Positions 18,350 to 27,652 of a DNA stretch of 64,000 nucleotides are shown in pieces (positions within the stretch are counted from its first letter, which is position 1; every line of letters starts with the position of its first letter). The position numbers and the translations under genes are program-made. Source of the DNA: Synechococcus sp. AG-679-C18 (GTDB lineage Bacteria; Cyanobacteriota; Cyanobacteriia; PCC-6307; Cyanobiaceae). The stretch is taken from the NCBI GenBank assembly GCA_003210755.1, contig QCUL01000003.1:62001-126000 (forward strand). Reading direction: 5' to 3'. A model generated the notes under the pieces. The model did no database searches. It was not told the DNA's origin and was given only the letters and a program-made list of their open reading frames with translations.

Positions 18350-19237
18350 ATGATTAAACCTAAATTTGGTGGCACCCTTGAACAAGTACAGCTTTCTCTA
18401 GCCAATCGCGATATTCAATTAATTGTCGAAACAATTGGTTCTGAAAATGCACCCTTGTGGTTGTTACTTCCTGCATTGAGTACTGTTTCAAGTCGAAGCG
18501 AATGGAAGGATTTTATTGATGTAGCTAAGGATGTGAGACGTATTGTAAGTTTTGATTGGCCAGGCTTTGGTGATAGTGATCGTCCACCAATTACTTATGA
18601 TGCTGATGTTTTATGCCAAGCTTTACTAGCCATTCTTCAATATATATCCATCAAGAATGATCAGTCAATTACGATAATAGCTGCTGGCCATAGTGCATCA
18701 ATTGCTCTTGGAATGGCCGCTAAATACTCTGATCAGTGGGAAAAACTTGTACTCGTAGCTCCTACCTGGCGAGGTCCTTTGCCAACGATGACAGGCTTAA
18801 ATCCGCAAAAACTATCATGGATTCGTAAGCTTATTTCGTTACCATTAATTGGTCCTGTTCTTTATCGACTGAATACCAGTAAAACCATTTTAAAATTAAT
18901 GCTTCGCCGCCATGTTTGGGTGGATTCAAGCCTATTGTCTCCTGAGAAGGTTCTCGACCAGCAACGGTTAAGTCGCAGGACTGGAGCACGATTCGCTAGT
19001 GCTGCATTTGTAAGTGGAGGATTAGATCCAGCTGGTGATCGGTCATGGTGGCTTCAACAAGCTGAGAAGCTTTCTTGTCCAATGGAGATTGTTTTGGCAG
19101 ATGAGGCTCCTCCACGTTCAAGGAAAGAAATGGAATTACTTGCTGATCATGCAAATCATAAGATCAATATTAAGGGTCGTTTAGGTTTACATCAGGAGTT
19201 TGGCTCAACTCTTGCGAGGCGTCTTCTTTCCTTTTAA
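18350..19237 (+). CDS. Alpha/beta hydrolase
   Basis: The 295-residue protein has the alpha/beta-hydrolase layout: an oxyanion-region strand LWLLLPALSTVSSR, the FDWPGFGDSDRPP strand-turn, a nucleophile elbow GHSAS at about residues 113-117, and a late GLHQEFG His block near the C-terminus. It has no signal peptide. Substrate is unknown; the family includes esterases, haloalkane dehalogenases and cofactor-ester hydrolases. Its 3' end overlaps the convergent znuB by 68 bp, so the two transcripts are antisense to each other there. This placement beside znuB may be positional only. Confidence 0.75.
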   Translation: MIKPKFGGTLEQVQLSLANRDIQLIVETIGSENAPLWLLLPALSTVSSRSEWKDFIDVAKDVRRIVSFDWPGFGDSDRPPITYDADVLCQALLAILQYISIKNDQSITIIAAGHSASIALGMAAKYSDQWEKLVLVAPTWRGPLPTMTGLNPQKLSWIRKLISLPLIGPVLYRLNTSKTILKLMLRRHVWVDSSLLSPEKVLDQQRLSRRTGARFASAAFVSGGLDPAGDRSWWLQQAEKLSCPMEIVLADEAPPRSRKEMELLADHANHKINIKGRLGLHQEFGSTLARRLLSF

Positions 19238-20033
19238 ATCGATTACTACTTAATACTAGAGCTGTTATAAAACCCATGAATTGAACCATGACCACTGACG
19301 GTCCGGATGGAAGATTAGTTAGTCCTGATGCGAGTAGGCCTAGGAGCGCACAGCTTCCTCCAAGGATTGCCGAAGAAAGAATGTAGATTGGGAAACGGCG
19401 ACAAAGCAAACGACCTGCGCATGCTGGTATAACAACAAAAGCGCTAATTAATAATACTCCAACTGCCTTTATTGATACAGCTACAACTACAGCTAGCAGT
19501 ACGATAAAAGCTAATCGATGTATTTTTATATTGACACCCACCGCTCCTGCTAAATCAGCATTAAGTGTTAACAGTACTTGGGCACGTAGGCTCATTACTA
19601 GGTAGATTGTCGCTGTGATTAGTAGGATTGTTACTATTATTAGATCAAGTTGACTGATTCCGAGAATGTCACCAAATAAAAGTTGTCGAATACCTCCTCG
19701 GTAAGTTTCAATTCTGCTTAAAGCTAGTATTGCTGCAGCTAGTGAACTTGAATATACAATATTCAATAAGGCATCTGTAGGTAAAGAGCTCCGCTCAACT
19801 AATTGATTGATTAAGAGTGCAAAAACGATTGCAAATGGTATCAGCACCAACATGGGATTAACACCTATCAGAATTCCAAGAGTGATGCCTAGTAATGCTG
19901 AGTGACCTAATGCATCGCTGAAAAAAGATAATTGTCTCAAAACAGCAATACTTCCGAGCAATCCCCCCAAGGTTCCTGTCAAAAGGCCTCCAACCAGTGC
20001 TCGCTGCATAAATGGCTCGGCCAGAATGAGCAT
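19170..20033 (-). CDS. znuB: Zinc ABC transporter permease ZnuB
   Basis: An integral membrane protein of the ABC-3 family (manganese/zinc/iron permeases) with about eight hydrophobic segments. It includes a GSIAVLRQLSFFSDALGHSALLG stretch characteristic of the family and a late VGVLLISAFVVIPACAGRLL segment. I start it at ATG 20033, 13 bp after the znuC stop, because an upstream extension would run back into znuC. It would form the channel through which zinc delivered by ZnuA crosses the inner membrane. It is third in the order znuA-znuC-znuB. Confidence 0.92.
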   Translation of the reverse strand: MLILAEPFMQRALVGGLLTGTLGGLLGSIAVLRQLSFFSDALGHSALLGITLGILIGVNPMLVLIPFAIVFALLINQLVERSSLPTDALLNIVYSSSLAAAILALSRIETYRGGIRQLLFGDILGISQLDLIIVTILLITATIYLVMSLRAQVLLTLNADLAGAVGVNIKIHRLAFIVLLAVVVAVSIKAVGVLLISAFVVIPACAGRLLCRRFPIYILSSAILGGSCALLGLLASGLTNLPSGPSVVMVQFMGFITALVLSSNRFKRKEDASQELSQTPDVNLNDP

Positions 20034-20046
20034 CAAAGTATTAATC

Positions 20047-20817
20047 TCATCCACTGCAGTGATGCCGATAAGGAACCATGTTTGGTCCGTACAGTTCTTG
20101 AAGTCTTTCTGGAGTGAGAGTGTGATCTGGGCACCCACTGCAGCAGAGGCGTCGGTTCAGTCCAAGAACTTGATCGCTGCTACGACGAACCATGTCTAAA
20201 TCGTGCGACACGTGAAGCACAGTCCAACCTTCTTGACGGCGCAAATCGAGTAGAAGTTGTTGGAACCGTTCGTTCGAAGGAAAATCTAACCCCGCTTGGG
20301 CTTCATCCAGTACAAGTAATTTCCGCGGTCGTACAACGCAGAAGGAAAGCATTACTCGTTTGAGCTGCCCTCCAGACAGCTCACTAAGGAGTTGTGAACG
20401 TAGGTCCACACAATCCGTGCGTTGAAGAGCCTGTTCAACTGATTGTTGTCTTTTTCTGTGTCCTTTCCAAGGAAAACGAGGTCCCGGCGGGTCAAAGCCG
20501 AAACCTACGAATTCTTTGACCGAGATCGGAAAGAGACCTTGCAATGCAAGGCTCTGAGGTACGTAAGCAATCTGAGCACGGATCGAACGGGGAAGCCGGC
20601 CATCTGCTGTAAGACAATGCCCGAGAATTTCCACATTGCCTGACTTCCTGGGAAGAAGTCCAAGCAAAGCAGCAACCAAAGTGCTCTTTCCAGCCCCATT
20701 GGGGCCTACAAGAGCCGTATCGCTCTCGGCTTCAAGAGCGAAGGACACATCGTCGACAGCAAGACGGCCACTGCGTTCAACGCAGAGTCCACTAGCCATT
20801 AGAACCGGGCTCAGCAT
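20047..20817 (-). CDS. znuC: Zinc ABC transporter ATP-binding protein ZnuC
   Basis: A 256-residue ABC ATPase with Walker A GPNGAGKST near residue 38, signature LSGGQLKR, Walker B KLLVLDEAQAGLD and a switch-His region HVSHDLDMV. Length and order fit ZnuC. It powers zinc import with ZnuB and ZnuA. Note A-Q-A-G-L-D instead of the usual P-x-x-G-L-D after Walker B; this is tolerated in the family. It starts seven bases after the znuA stop codon, so it is in the same transcript. Confidence 0.92.
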   Translation of the reverse strand: MLSPVLMASGLCVERSGRLAVDDVSFALEAESDTALVGPNGAGKSTLVAALLGLLPRKSGNVEILGHCLTADGRLPRSIRAQIAYVPQSLALQGLFPISVKEFVGFGFDPPGPRFPWKGHRKRQQSVEQALQRTDCVDLRSQLLSELSGGQLKRVMLSFCVVRPRKLLVLDEAQAGLDFPSNERFQQLLLDLRRQEGWTVLHVSHDLDMVRRSSDQVLGLNRRLCCSGCPDHTLTPERLQELYGPNMVPYRHHCSG

Positions 20818-20824
20818 TAATAAC

Positions 20825-21784
20825 TCAACCCCCGATTGCTTTGATCAAGTTGGCAACGTTTTCACGCATGACATCAAGATAAGTTTGTGGGTTACGAGCT
20901 GACTCCTCGGAGCCTGTTTCAAGTGGATTGAAAACCACAACCTCAACTCCCAGATCTTTGGCTAGGGCATTGAAGGATTGACTCCCCTCTTGAGGTTCAC
21001 TAAGGAGTGCCTTGAGTTCTGAGGATTTGACCTCTGCAGCTACCCTCTGCAAATCAGCAGGGCTCGGATTCATCTCTGGTAGGTCTACCAGATATTCGGC
21101 ATTGAGACTGTAGCGCTGAGCAAAGTAAGGGGCAAAATCGTGGAATGCCACAAAGGTCTTGCCAGCGTACGGCTTGAGTTGTGCCGAAAATTCTGTGTTG
21201 AGATCCTTGAGCTGACTAACGAACGAAGCTGCATTAGTTGTGTAGCCCTCCTCGCAGCTCTTATCCGCAGCAATGAGTCCGTCACGGATGTTTTCAACCT
21301 GCTGCACAGCTCGGAGAGGATCGAGCCAAATATGTGGGTTGATTTCGCCGTGACTATGGCCGTGATCGTCGTCGTGACCGTCGTCGTGACCGTGGTGATC
21401 ACCCTCAGGTGAATCAATGGTGGCAACGCCTTTGCTGGTATCGATTACCACAAGTTCAGAGTTGTCGACTGACTCGATCATCTTGTCAAGAAAGCCTTCC
21501 ATATCCAGTCCGTTTTTCACGAGAACCTGTGCCTTCCCTAGTGCTGAAACATCAGCTGGTGTGGCTTGGAAATCATGAGGCCCAAGATTGGGAGGTATTA
21601 ATGCAGTGACGGTTGCACAGTCACCGGCGACAGCTTCAGTGAAGAGTGTGATTGGAAGAAAGGTGGTGACAACCTTGAGACCCTTATCAGCGGATGCGGT
21701 GCTGTCATCTGATTTGGGAGCTCCACATGCAACCAATCCAAAAACCAAGGAAACCGTTCCAACACGGGAGATCCAAGAATTCAT
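20825..21784 (-). CDS. znuA: Zinc ABC transporter substrate-binding lipoprotein ZnuA
   Basis: I start at ATG 21784, which gives a lipoprotein signal ending L-V-A-C at residues 17-20; the upstream extension to 21847 would spoil it. The mature protein has the cluster A-I metal-binding layout: LGPHDFQATPADV (first His), INPHIWLDP (second His) and FVAFHDFAPYFAQ (third His). A long His/Asp-rich loop (HHGHDDGHDDDHGHSHG) lies between the first and second, typical of zinc-specific members. It captures zinc in the periplasm and hands it to ZnuB. A Fur-family box lies about 67 bp upstream. Confidence 0.94.
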   Translation of the reverse strand: MNSWISRVGTVSLVFGLVACGAPKSDDSTASADKGLKVVTTFLPITLFTEAVAGDCATVTALIPPNLGPHDFQATPADVSALGKAQVLVKNGLDMEGFLDKMIESVDNSELVVIDTSKGVATIDSPEGDHHGHDDGHDDDHGHSHGEINPHIWLDPLRAVQQVENIRDGLIAADKSCEEGYTTNAASFVSQLKDLNTEFSAQLKPYAGKTFVAFHDFAPYFAQRYSLNAEYLVDLPEMNPSPADLQRVAAEVKSSELKALLSEPQEGSQSFNALAKDLGVEVVVFNPLETGSEESARNPQTYLDVMRENVANLIKAIGG

Positions 21785-21851
21785 TGACTTTTTAGGCAAA
21801 TTAAGAGGGGAGAAATACGTCGGAATGGGTGGCCTGAAAGAACACACACTT

Positions 21852-21870
21852 GAGAATGATAATCATTATC
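21852..21870. promoter_or_regulatory. Zur-type operator upstream of znuA
   Basis: GAGAATGATAATCATTATC differs from the classical 19-bp Fur box at a single position. It lies upstream of znuA (minus strand), the expected place for Zur to repress zinc import when zinc is replete. Confidence 0.85.
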
Positions 21871-22159
21871 TTGCTATTATGCCGCTTGTTTTTTTGTGAA
21901 TACGAAATTTACTCAAAGCCTGCAGGATTTATGATACTTATTTGTATCAAAAATCACAACAAGTTTCACTATTCCAAGTGATTGAGTGTAATACATTCTT
22001 TAGTTTCATTTATGGGCACTTAGTTAGAGCTTTGTGGATCATTAATTGGTTCTGTCTGCAATGTATTGATACGATTTGGCTTGTAGCCGCATAGCTAATA
22101 GTGTGCGGTTCCTTGCAGCGAGTTAATGCTTAGGCGGTCAGCGAACGCTCTGAATCGAT

Positions 22160-22178
22160 GAAAATGATAATCATTCTC
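22160..22178. promoter_or_regulatory. Zur-type operator upstream of the CobW gene
   Basis: GAAAATGATAATCATTCTC matches the classical 19-bp Fur box at 17 positions and lies 47 bp upstream of the CobW start codon. Confidence 0.82.
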
Positions 22179-22225
22179 CGCCTAAGCCTTTAAAAGAGTT
22201 ATTTTAAATCAAATACTTTGAATCA

Positions 22226-23599
22226 ATGGTAGATCAAAAAGTACCTGTCACGATACTGACTGGTTATTTGGGATCAGGTAAGACCACTTTGCTCAACAAA
22301 ATTTTGAGTGAAGAACATGGAAAACGCATTGCTGTGATTGAGAATGAATATGGAGAAGTAGGGATTGATCAAGGATTAGTGATTAATGCTGATGAAGAAG
22401 TTTTTGAAATGTCCAACGGTTGCATTTGTTGCACTGTTCGTGGCGATTTGATCCGTGTGCTTGGGAATCTAATGAAGCGTCGTGACAAATTTGATTATGT
22501 GTTAGTGGAAACTACTGGCTTAGCAGATCCAGGTCCTGTAGCACAAACATTTTTTATGGATGACGAAATCCGTGATGAATTTACACTTGATGGGATTGTT
22601 ACACTCGTTGATGCTGCTCATATCGATCAACAATTAGGACGGAGCAATGAAAGTTCTGAGCAGGTTGCTTTTGCCGATGTTCTTGTATTAAACAAATCAG
22701 ATTTAGTGTCGGATGAATCACTTGCGAAATTAGAGACGCGTTTGCGTGGAATGAATAGTATTGCTCGTGTTATTCGTAGTGAACAAGCTAACGTTTCAGT
22801 TGAAAGTGTACTGAATCTAAGTGCATTTGATCTTGACCAAATATTAGAACGTAGGCCAACTTTTTTAGAACCTGAATATCCCTTCGAGTGGACTGGTGTT
22901 TTTCATCTTGAACCAGGATGTTATCAAGTGAGCCTGGAAGAAGGACCAGATCCAACCATGTCACTTGTAATGATTCCTAATCAAGAAACCACTGATGAAG
23001 ATTTGATCGAAAGTGCTGAAAAATGCGTTCGCTACTTTGCGACACCTGCAGTCTCCATTAATCCCAACGATTTCATTACAACCGATACCCATATCAATCT
23101 TCAATTAGAGTCAAAAGGTGAAAAATATTTTTTGATCAATATTCCTGAAGAGCAAAATATTGGCCTATTTACACAGCATACAGCTGAAGAATTCAATATT
23201 AAAGTGAAACGAGTGTCTGAAAAATTAGAAGATAATCCTAATTCTTCAAAGTCTATTATCAGTTCGATAAAGGAAAGAACCTGGGTTGCAGAGCATGAGC
23301 ATGATGATGAGGTTGGGTCGATTGCATTTGATTACTTAGGTAATGTTGATCCAGATAAGATTAATACTTGGTTGGGCAAGTTATTAGCAGAAAAAGGGGT
23401 GGATATCTTTCGTACGAAGGGATTTATCAGTTATGCTGAGGAATCTAGACGGATAGTCTTTCAGGGTGTTCATATGCTATTCACTGCTCAACCAGGTCAA
23501 GAGTGGGGTAATGAACCACGCAGAAATCAACTCGTTTTTATTGGCCGTAATTTAGATGAAGATCAGATGCGTCAGGAGTTTGAACAGTGCCTGACTTAA
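22226..23599 (+). CDS. CobW/ZNG1-family G3E GTPase (zinc metallochaperone)
   Basis: Walker A GYLGSGKTT at residues 13-21, the CXCC metal site G-C-I-C-C at 65-69, ETTGLADPGPVAQ (switch region) and NKSD are all intact. A short His-rich patch (EHEHDDE) comes before the CobW C-terminal domain (GNVDPDKINTWLG ... RTKGFISY ... FQGVHMLF). At 457 residues it is longer than typical members because of an inserted segment between the two domains. By analogy with ZNG1 it would use GTP hydrolysis to supply zinc to client proteins during scarcity. The Fur-family box upstream and divergent znuA support this. The next gene overlaps it by 13 bases. Confidence 0.9.
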   Translation: MVDQKVPVTILTGYLGSGKTTLLNKILSEEHGKRIAVIENEYGEVGIDQGLVINADEEVFEMSNGCICCTVRGDLIRVLGNLMKRRDKFDYVLVETTGLADPGPVAQTFFMDDEIRDEFTLDGIVTLVDAAHIDQQLGRSNESSEQVAFADVLVLNKSDLVSDESLAKLETRLRGMNSIARVIRSEQANVSVESVLNLSAFDLDQILERRPTFLEPEYPFEWTGVFHLEPGCYQVSLEEGPDPTMSLVMIPNQETTDEDLIESAEKCVRYFATPAVSINPNDFITTDTHINLQLESKGEKYFLINIPEEQNIGLFTQHTAEEFNIKVKRVSEKLEDNPNSSKSIISSIKERTWVAEHEHDDEVGSIAFDYLGNVDPDKINTWLGKLLAEKGVDIFRTKGFISYAEESRRIVFQGVHMLFTAQPGQEWGNEPRRNQLVFIGRNLDEDQMRQEFEQCLT

Positions 23600-24636
23600 C
23601 ATCATTCAAGCCACAAGGCATGCTTCATGATGGCTGGTCAGCTCAAGTTAATGATTATGCATTGGCTTGCGGTTGGACTCCGGACTGCCAAATTCTCATA
23701 ACTGGAGATGTTGCAGGTGGGCTTTATGCTTTCGAAGGTTCATCTGGTTCATTGATTTGGCAACATCAGGAAGTCCATCAAGGCGGCTTGCTGGCGTTGG
23801 CAGTCCACCCAATAAGATCTTTATTGGCAACCGCAGGTCAGGATGGAGTTGTTCATATATGGGATTGTTTACAAGGCAAAATTGTTGAAAGTCTTTCACC
23901 TGGTAAAGGGTGGGCAGAACATCTCTGTTGGTCTAATGATGGAAGCTTGCTCGCTATAGCCATTTCACGACGTGTATATGTCTTTACTATTGAAGGAAAA
24001 GAGGAATGGCGCTCAACAGAACAACCGAGTACTGTAAGTTCAATTAGGTGGTCGAGTACAAATGAATTGGCATTATCCTGTTATGGACGGGTTCTCTTTG
24101 TAGAACCTATCAATAATAAAATTACACAACAATTAGAATGGCCAGGCTCTCTTGTATCAATGGTATTGAGTCCAAATGGTGATATCGTAGCTTGTGGAAG
24201 TCAAGATAATTCTGTCCATTTTTGGCGGCGATCTACAGGGAAAGATGCGGAAATGACAGGTTATCCAGGTAAGCCTAGTCAACTAGCATTTGATCAAACA
24301 GGTCGGTTTTTAGCGACTGGAGGTAGTGAAACGATTACAGTTTGGAATTTTCAAGGAGATGGACCCGAAGGATCTCTCCCTGGACGTTTGTCTATTCATC
24401 CTGAACCAATTTCCAGCTTGTCGTTTGCTAATAGTGGTCCACTTTTAGCTTCAGGAGCACGTGATGGTTCTATTTTTGTTTGGTATGTTGATAATAACGG
24501 CGATGGCGATTTAGTTGGAGGCGCTTTTGTTGGTGACCTTATAAGTACAGTGTCCTGGCGTCCAGATGATGCAGCTTTGGCCGTAGTCAATTCTAATGGA
24601 GGTGTTGAAGTTTTTAATTTTAAAACGCGAAATTAA
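23587..24636 (+). CDS. WD40 repeat beta-propeller protein
   Basis: The 349-residue chain shows about seven degenerate WD40 blades, for example GVVHIWDCLQGK, NSVHFWRRSTGK, ETITVWNFQGDG and GSIFVWYVDNNG. It forms a single propeller with no other domain. There is no clear signal peptide, so it is probably cytoplasmic. Its start lies within the CobW gene (13-base overlap), so translation is probably coupled and the two may work together, for example as a scaffold or client-recognition unit for the metallochaperone; that is inference. Confidence 0.85.
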   Translation: MPDLTSFKPQGMLHDGWSAQVNDYALACGWTPDCQILITGDVAGGLYAFEGSSGSLIWQHQEVHQGGLLALAVHPIRSLLATAGQDGVVHIWDCLQGKIVESLSPGKGWAEHLCWSNDGSLLAIAISRRVYVFTIEGKEEWRSTEQPSTVSSIRWSSTNELALSCYGRVLFVEPINNKITQQLEWPGSLVSMVLSPNGDIVACGSQDNSVHFWRRSTGKDAEMTGYPGKPSQLAFDQTGRFLATGGSETITVWNFQGDGPEGSLPGRLSIHPEPISSLSFANSGPLLASGARDGSIFVWYVDNNGDGDLVGGAFVGDLISTVSWRPDDAALAVVNSNGGVEVFNFKTRN

Positions 24637-24849
24637 CGAATTAAGTGTTTGAAATAAAATTTTTTCAGGTTGTTTCTTTATTGTAAAATGGATTGAACGA
24701 GAATGAGTGCAATTAATAGTTCTAATTGAGGTTTTATCATAATACATGTAAAATGATAAGAAGCTTAAGTTGCATCAATTTTCTATTCAGAATAGGTATT
24801 CTGGTAGCAAGCAAAGTTATTGCTTGTCAGTTCTGATCTCTTATTTGAA

Positions 24850-25116
24850 ATGGCTTCTTTTACTTGGGTAGAATCAGCGTTAACAGCTGATTGTAGCTCG
24901 CTTGCAGATATGGCAAAACGTTTCGAGGATACTGCAGTTCTGATGCGTCGTTTAGACAAACATGGCTTCGAAATTCGAAATGAATGTGGCAAACGTACTA
25001 TCAATCACAGGAATCCTCGAGTTTTCTCAAGATTTGGATTTATTATTGATAAATTAATGACTCAGATTCAAGCTAATTCGTGTGAATCGAGTATCAATCT
25101 GAATGAAAAGCTCTAA
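24850..25116 (+). CDS. Hypothetical protein, 88 aa
   Basis: The ATG at 24850 (MASFTWVESALTADCSSLAD) is preferred to 24820 because the earlier start adds a segment that looks untranslated. The chain is helical and polar, with the block NECGKRTINHRNPRVFSRFGF. No family is recognised, but compact proteins of this type are common in marine Synechococcus. Zinc-region membership is positional only. Confidence 0.5.
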   Translation: MASFTWVESALTADCSSLADMAKRFEDTAVLMRRLDKHGFEIRNECGKRTINHRNPRVFSRFGFIIDKLMTQIQANSCESSINLNEKL

Positions 25117-25645
25117 TTAATGAGACCTTCTGTTTCATTGATTGTTTTTTGAATTCAGGCATTTAAGTCATCATCATTCTTGTATTTATTTGCATCTTGT
25201 TTATAGATAATATTGGACTTAATCGCACGTCGGGGATATGTCTTCACCGATTTTGAATTCAAAAGTGTGTTGTACTCTATATTTTCCTTTTATTCGTGAT
25301 TTTGTGTCATTTCGCATAATCATTTGATCTAGAATTTCATGCTAAAGCTATTCACTTATGTTGTTATTTTACTATTTTCGTATTTAGATAGGTAAACAAA
25401 TTTATCATTAATTGTATTGGTTTTAATGCATTAAGCCTGGCTCTAAACTAAAACTATTACACAATTTTCTAGCAGCCTCCATTGTCTACATTTAAGCTTG
25501 AGTTGTAATCTCTAATTCAAAGGAATTTATTCAAATAATCAATATTTTGTTTGCATCATTGTAAGTTTGTAGTGAATTCAAGGTTTATTTGACATTTTTG
25601 TATGTATAGCATCATAGGGAAGCTCTATGAACGATAATTGGTTTT
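25117..25645. other. AT-rich gap
   Basis: About 530 bases without a recognised gene, upstream of a P450. It contains no Fur-family palindrome and no clear terminator. Confidence 0.5.
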
Positions 25646-27031
25646 GTGAATGCTTTGATTCAATTGCGACCTCTTCCTTGTAGAACAGGACTTCTGATTG
25701 GTCTCCGCGAGTCAATTGCTTATTTAAGAGACCCCGATGGTTTCATCGCTGATCGTAATCGTCAATTTGGACCTGTATTCGGAACCACACTATTTTTTCG
25801 CCCCACTGCTGTTGTTGGCGGTCCTGATGCGGTGCAGGAATTTACTCGTGTTGAACGTAGTATCAGTGAAAGTGCTTTACCCGCGGCTTTCACTGCATTG
25901 CATACACCTGACGGCGCATTAAATCAGTCAGGTAACAGACATCGAGCGACTAGACAGGGTTATTCTGCATTATTTAATTCTTCCAATCTGCAATCATATT
26001 TGCCTATTATTAATCATCATATGAATCAGTTTACCTCTTCAATCGCTCAAAGAGGTACCACTCATATCGCGCTTGATTCAAAGCGCCTTTGCCTAAATTT
26101 GTTTGCGGAAATTTTTGCTGGTGAATCATTGAATCAGCAGGAAATTGAAGCTTTCATTTCATACAACGATGCACTTCTTAGTCTCAGCAAGCAGCTTCCA
26201 TCTTTTCGTCGTGGGCAAAAGGCTTTAGGGATCCTTCAAGAGTGTATGCGGTCTCGTTTGGACAGGTTTCGGCAAGGTAAGATTGATGGAGCATGCTTTA
26301 AGATTTTTAGTGACAATCTTGATGAGGATAATCAACCTTGGAGTAGCGAGCGTATAGCGACTGCAACTGTTTTGATGGTATGGGGTGCTTATATTGAAGT
26401 TGCAGCTTTGATGTCTAGCTGTTTGATTCTGTGCAAAAAAAATCCTCTAGTTCGTGACCGTATTCTCAACGAAGCGTTTGAAAATCAACTAGGGGATCGA
26501 GACACCTCAGGTTCACTTTCAGACTGGGATCTTCCATACGCCGAAGGGGTACTCCGTGAATCACTTCGTTTACTGCCACCTGCGGGAGGTGGATTCAGGA
26601 TCACCTCCGAAGACATTTCAATTACTGGGTATAAGATTCCAGCAGGCACTGTGGTAACTGCTGATCCTCGTATTGGTAATTTTATGCCATCACTTTTTCC
26701 TGAGCCTGAGGCGTTCGAACCCCAACGATGGATTGCAAAACAGATCAGCGAGGATGGTCATCAACAGGTCAGTCGTTGCCCCTTTGCTGGGAGTGCAAGC
26801 CGTTTGGCGAAGGAAGGTTGGTTTCCAGGTGGTATTGGAACCCATGGTTGCCCTGGATTGCCACTTGCAGAGCTCAGTGTGAGGATCTTTTTAGTGCGCT
26901 GGATGCAAGTTATTCAATCATGGGAAGGATCTGCTGAATATGCTGCTTCCATTCCATATACACTTGTACCTATACGTATCCCTACAGATGATTATCAATT
27001 GAATGTTAATTCTTTTCATCCTCTTGAGTAA
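25646..27031 (+). CDS. Atypical cytochrome P450
   Basis: The start is a GTG (MNALIQLRPLPC). The P450 fold is supported by the K-helix E-S-L-R-L-L-P-P, the PAGTVVTADPRIGN strand, the FEPQRW block and a heme loop FPGGIGTHGCPGLPLAE with the thiolate Cys402. Two motifs are unusual. The I-helix reads VWGAYIEVAA, without the acid-Thr pair that handles O2. The heme loop has His where most P450s have Arg. Both occur in P450s that rearrange peroxides or endoperoxides rather than activate O2, so this may be a hydroperoxide-metabolising enzyme; that is inference. Length 461 is normal. It is monocistronic. Confidence 0.82.
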   Translation: MNALIQLRPLPCRTGLLIGLRESIAYLRDPDGFIADRNRQFGPVFGTTLFFRPTAVVGGPDAVQEFTRVERSISESALPAAFTALHTPDGALNQSGNRHRATRQGYSALFNSSNLQSYLPIINHHMNQFTSSIAQRGTTHIALDSKRLCLNLFAEIFAGESLNQQEIEAFISYNDALLSLSKQLPSFRRGQKALGILQECMRSRLDRFRQGKIDGACFKIFSDNLDEDNQPWSSERIATATVLMVWGAYIEVAALMSSCLILCKKNPLVRDRILNEAFENQLGDRDTSGSLSDWDLPYAEGVLRESLRLLPPAGGGFRITSEDISITGYKIPAGTVVTADPRIGNFMPSLFPEPEAFEPQRWIAKQISEDGHQQVSRCPFAGSASRLAKEGWFPGGIGTHGCPGLPLAELSVRIFLVRWMQVIQSWEGSAEYAASIPYTLVPIRIPTDDYQLNVNSFHPLE

Positions 27032-27244
27032 TTACTTTATTTATTTAAGCCTGCCTTGTTAGGTTGTGTGTTTTTTTCGATTTCAGTTGGAAGTTATAAT
27101 TGTTATAAAATACCTCTTGTTTAAATTGCTTAATAGATATGTATTTAGCTTATTTTTTTATCTCTTTACAACGAAGCTTTGTGTGTCGTATGATACTTCT
27201 ATATTCCAAAGTTGTGGGATATTGGAACTTGTTTTTTTCGAATC

Positions 27245-27610
27245 ATGGCTAAATTACGGTTGGCAATTTATGGTGCAACAGCACTTGGAGGTATTTTTTG
27301 GCCGTGGTATTGCATCTATCAATTTATCAAGGAAACTGAGGTTCTTGGTCTCACTGACCCCCTGGAGATCGTAGATCTATTTTCACAGGGAGTTTGGGCG
27401 AATGCTTCTGCTGGATTTATAGCTGCAGACTTATCACTTGTTCTCATCGCTGCTTTTGTTTTTTATATCGTAGAGGGAACCAGGCTTAAGATGAAGTATT
27501 GGTACCTTTACTTTGTGGCTACTTTTGGGATCTCATTTGCTTTTTCTTTTGGTTTGTTTATGTTTAACAGAGAACGTAATATGACTCGATCTTCTCTTCC
27601 TTCTACATAA
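27245..27610 (+). CDS. DUF2834-type membrane protein
   Basis: Start chosen at ATG 27245 (MAKLRLAIYGATALGGIFWPWYC). Three hydrophobic segments and the pattern ANASAGFIAADLSLVLIAAFVFYIVEGTRLKM fit the DUF2834 family of small bacterial membrane proteins. Function is unknown. A hairpin with a T-tract follows its stop codon. Confidence 0.65.
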   Translation: MAKLRLAIYGATALGGIFWPWYCIYQFIKETEVLGLTDPLEIVDLFSQGVWANASAGFIAADLSLVLIAAFVFYIVEGTRLKMKYWYLYFVATFGISFAFSFGLFMFNRERNMTRSSLPST

Positions 27611-27621
27611 TTAAAACGACA

Positions 27622-27652
27622 TGTGGTTGAATTCAGCCGCATTTTATTTTTT
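27622..27652 (+). terminator. Probable intrinsic terminator
   Basis: TGTGGTTGAATTCAGCCGCA can fold into a stem with two G-U pairs and is followed by TTTTATTTTTT, 12 bases after the DUF2834 gene stop. Confidence 0.55.
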
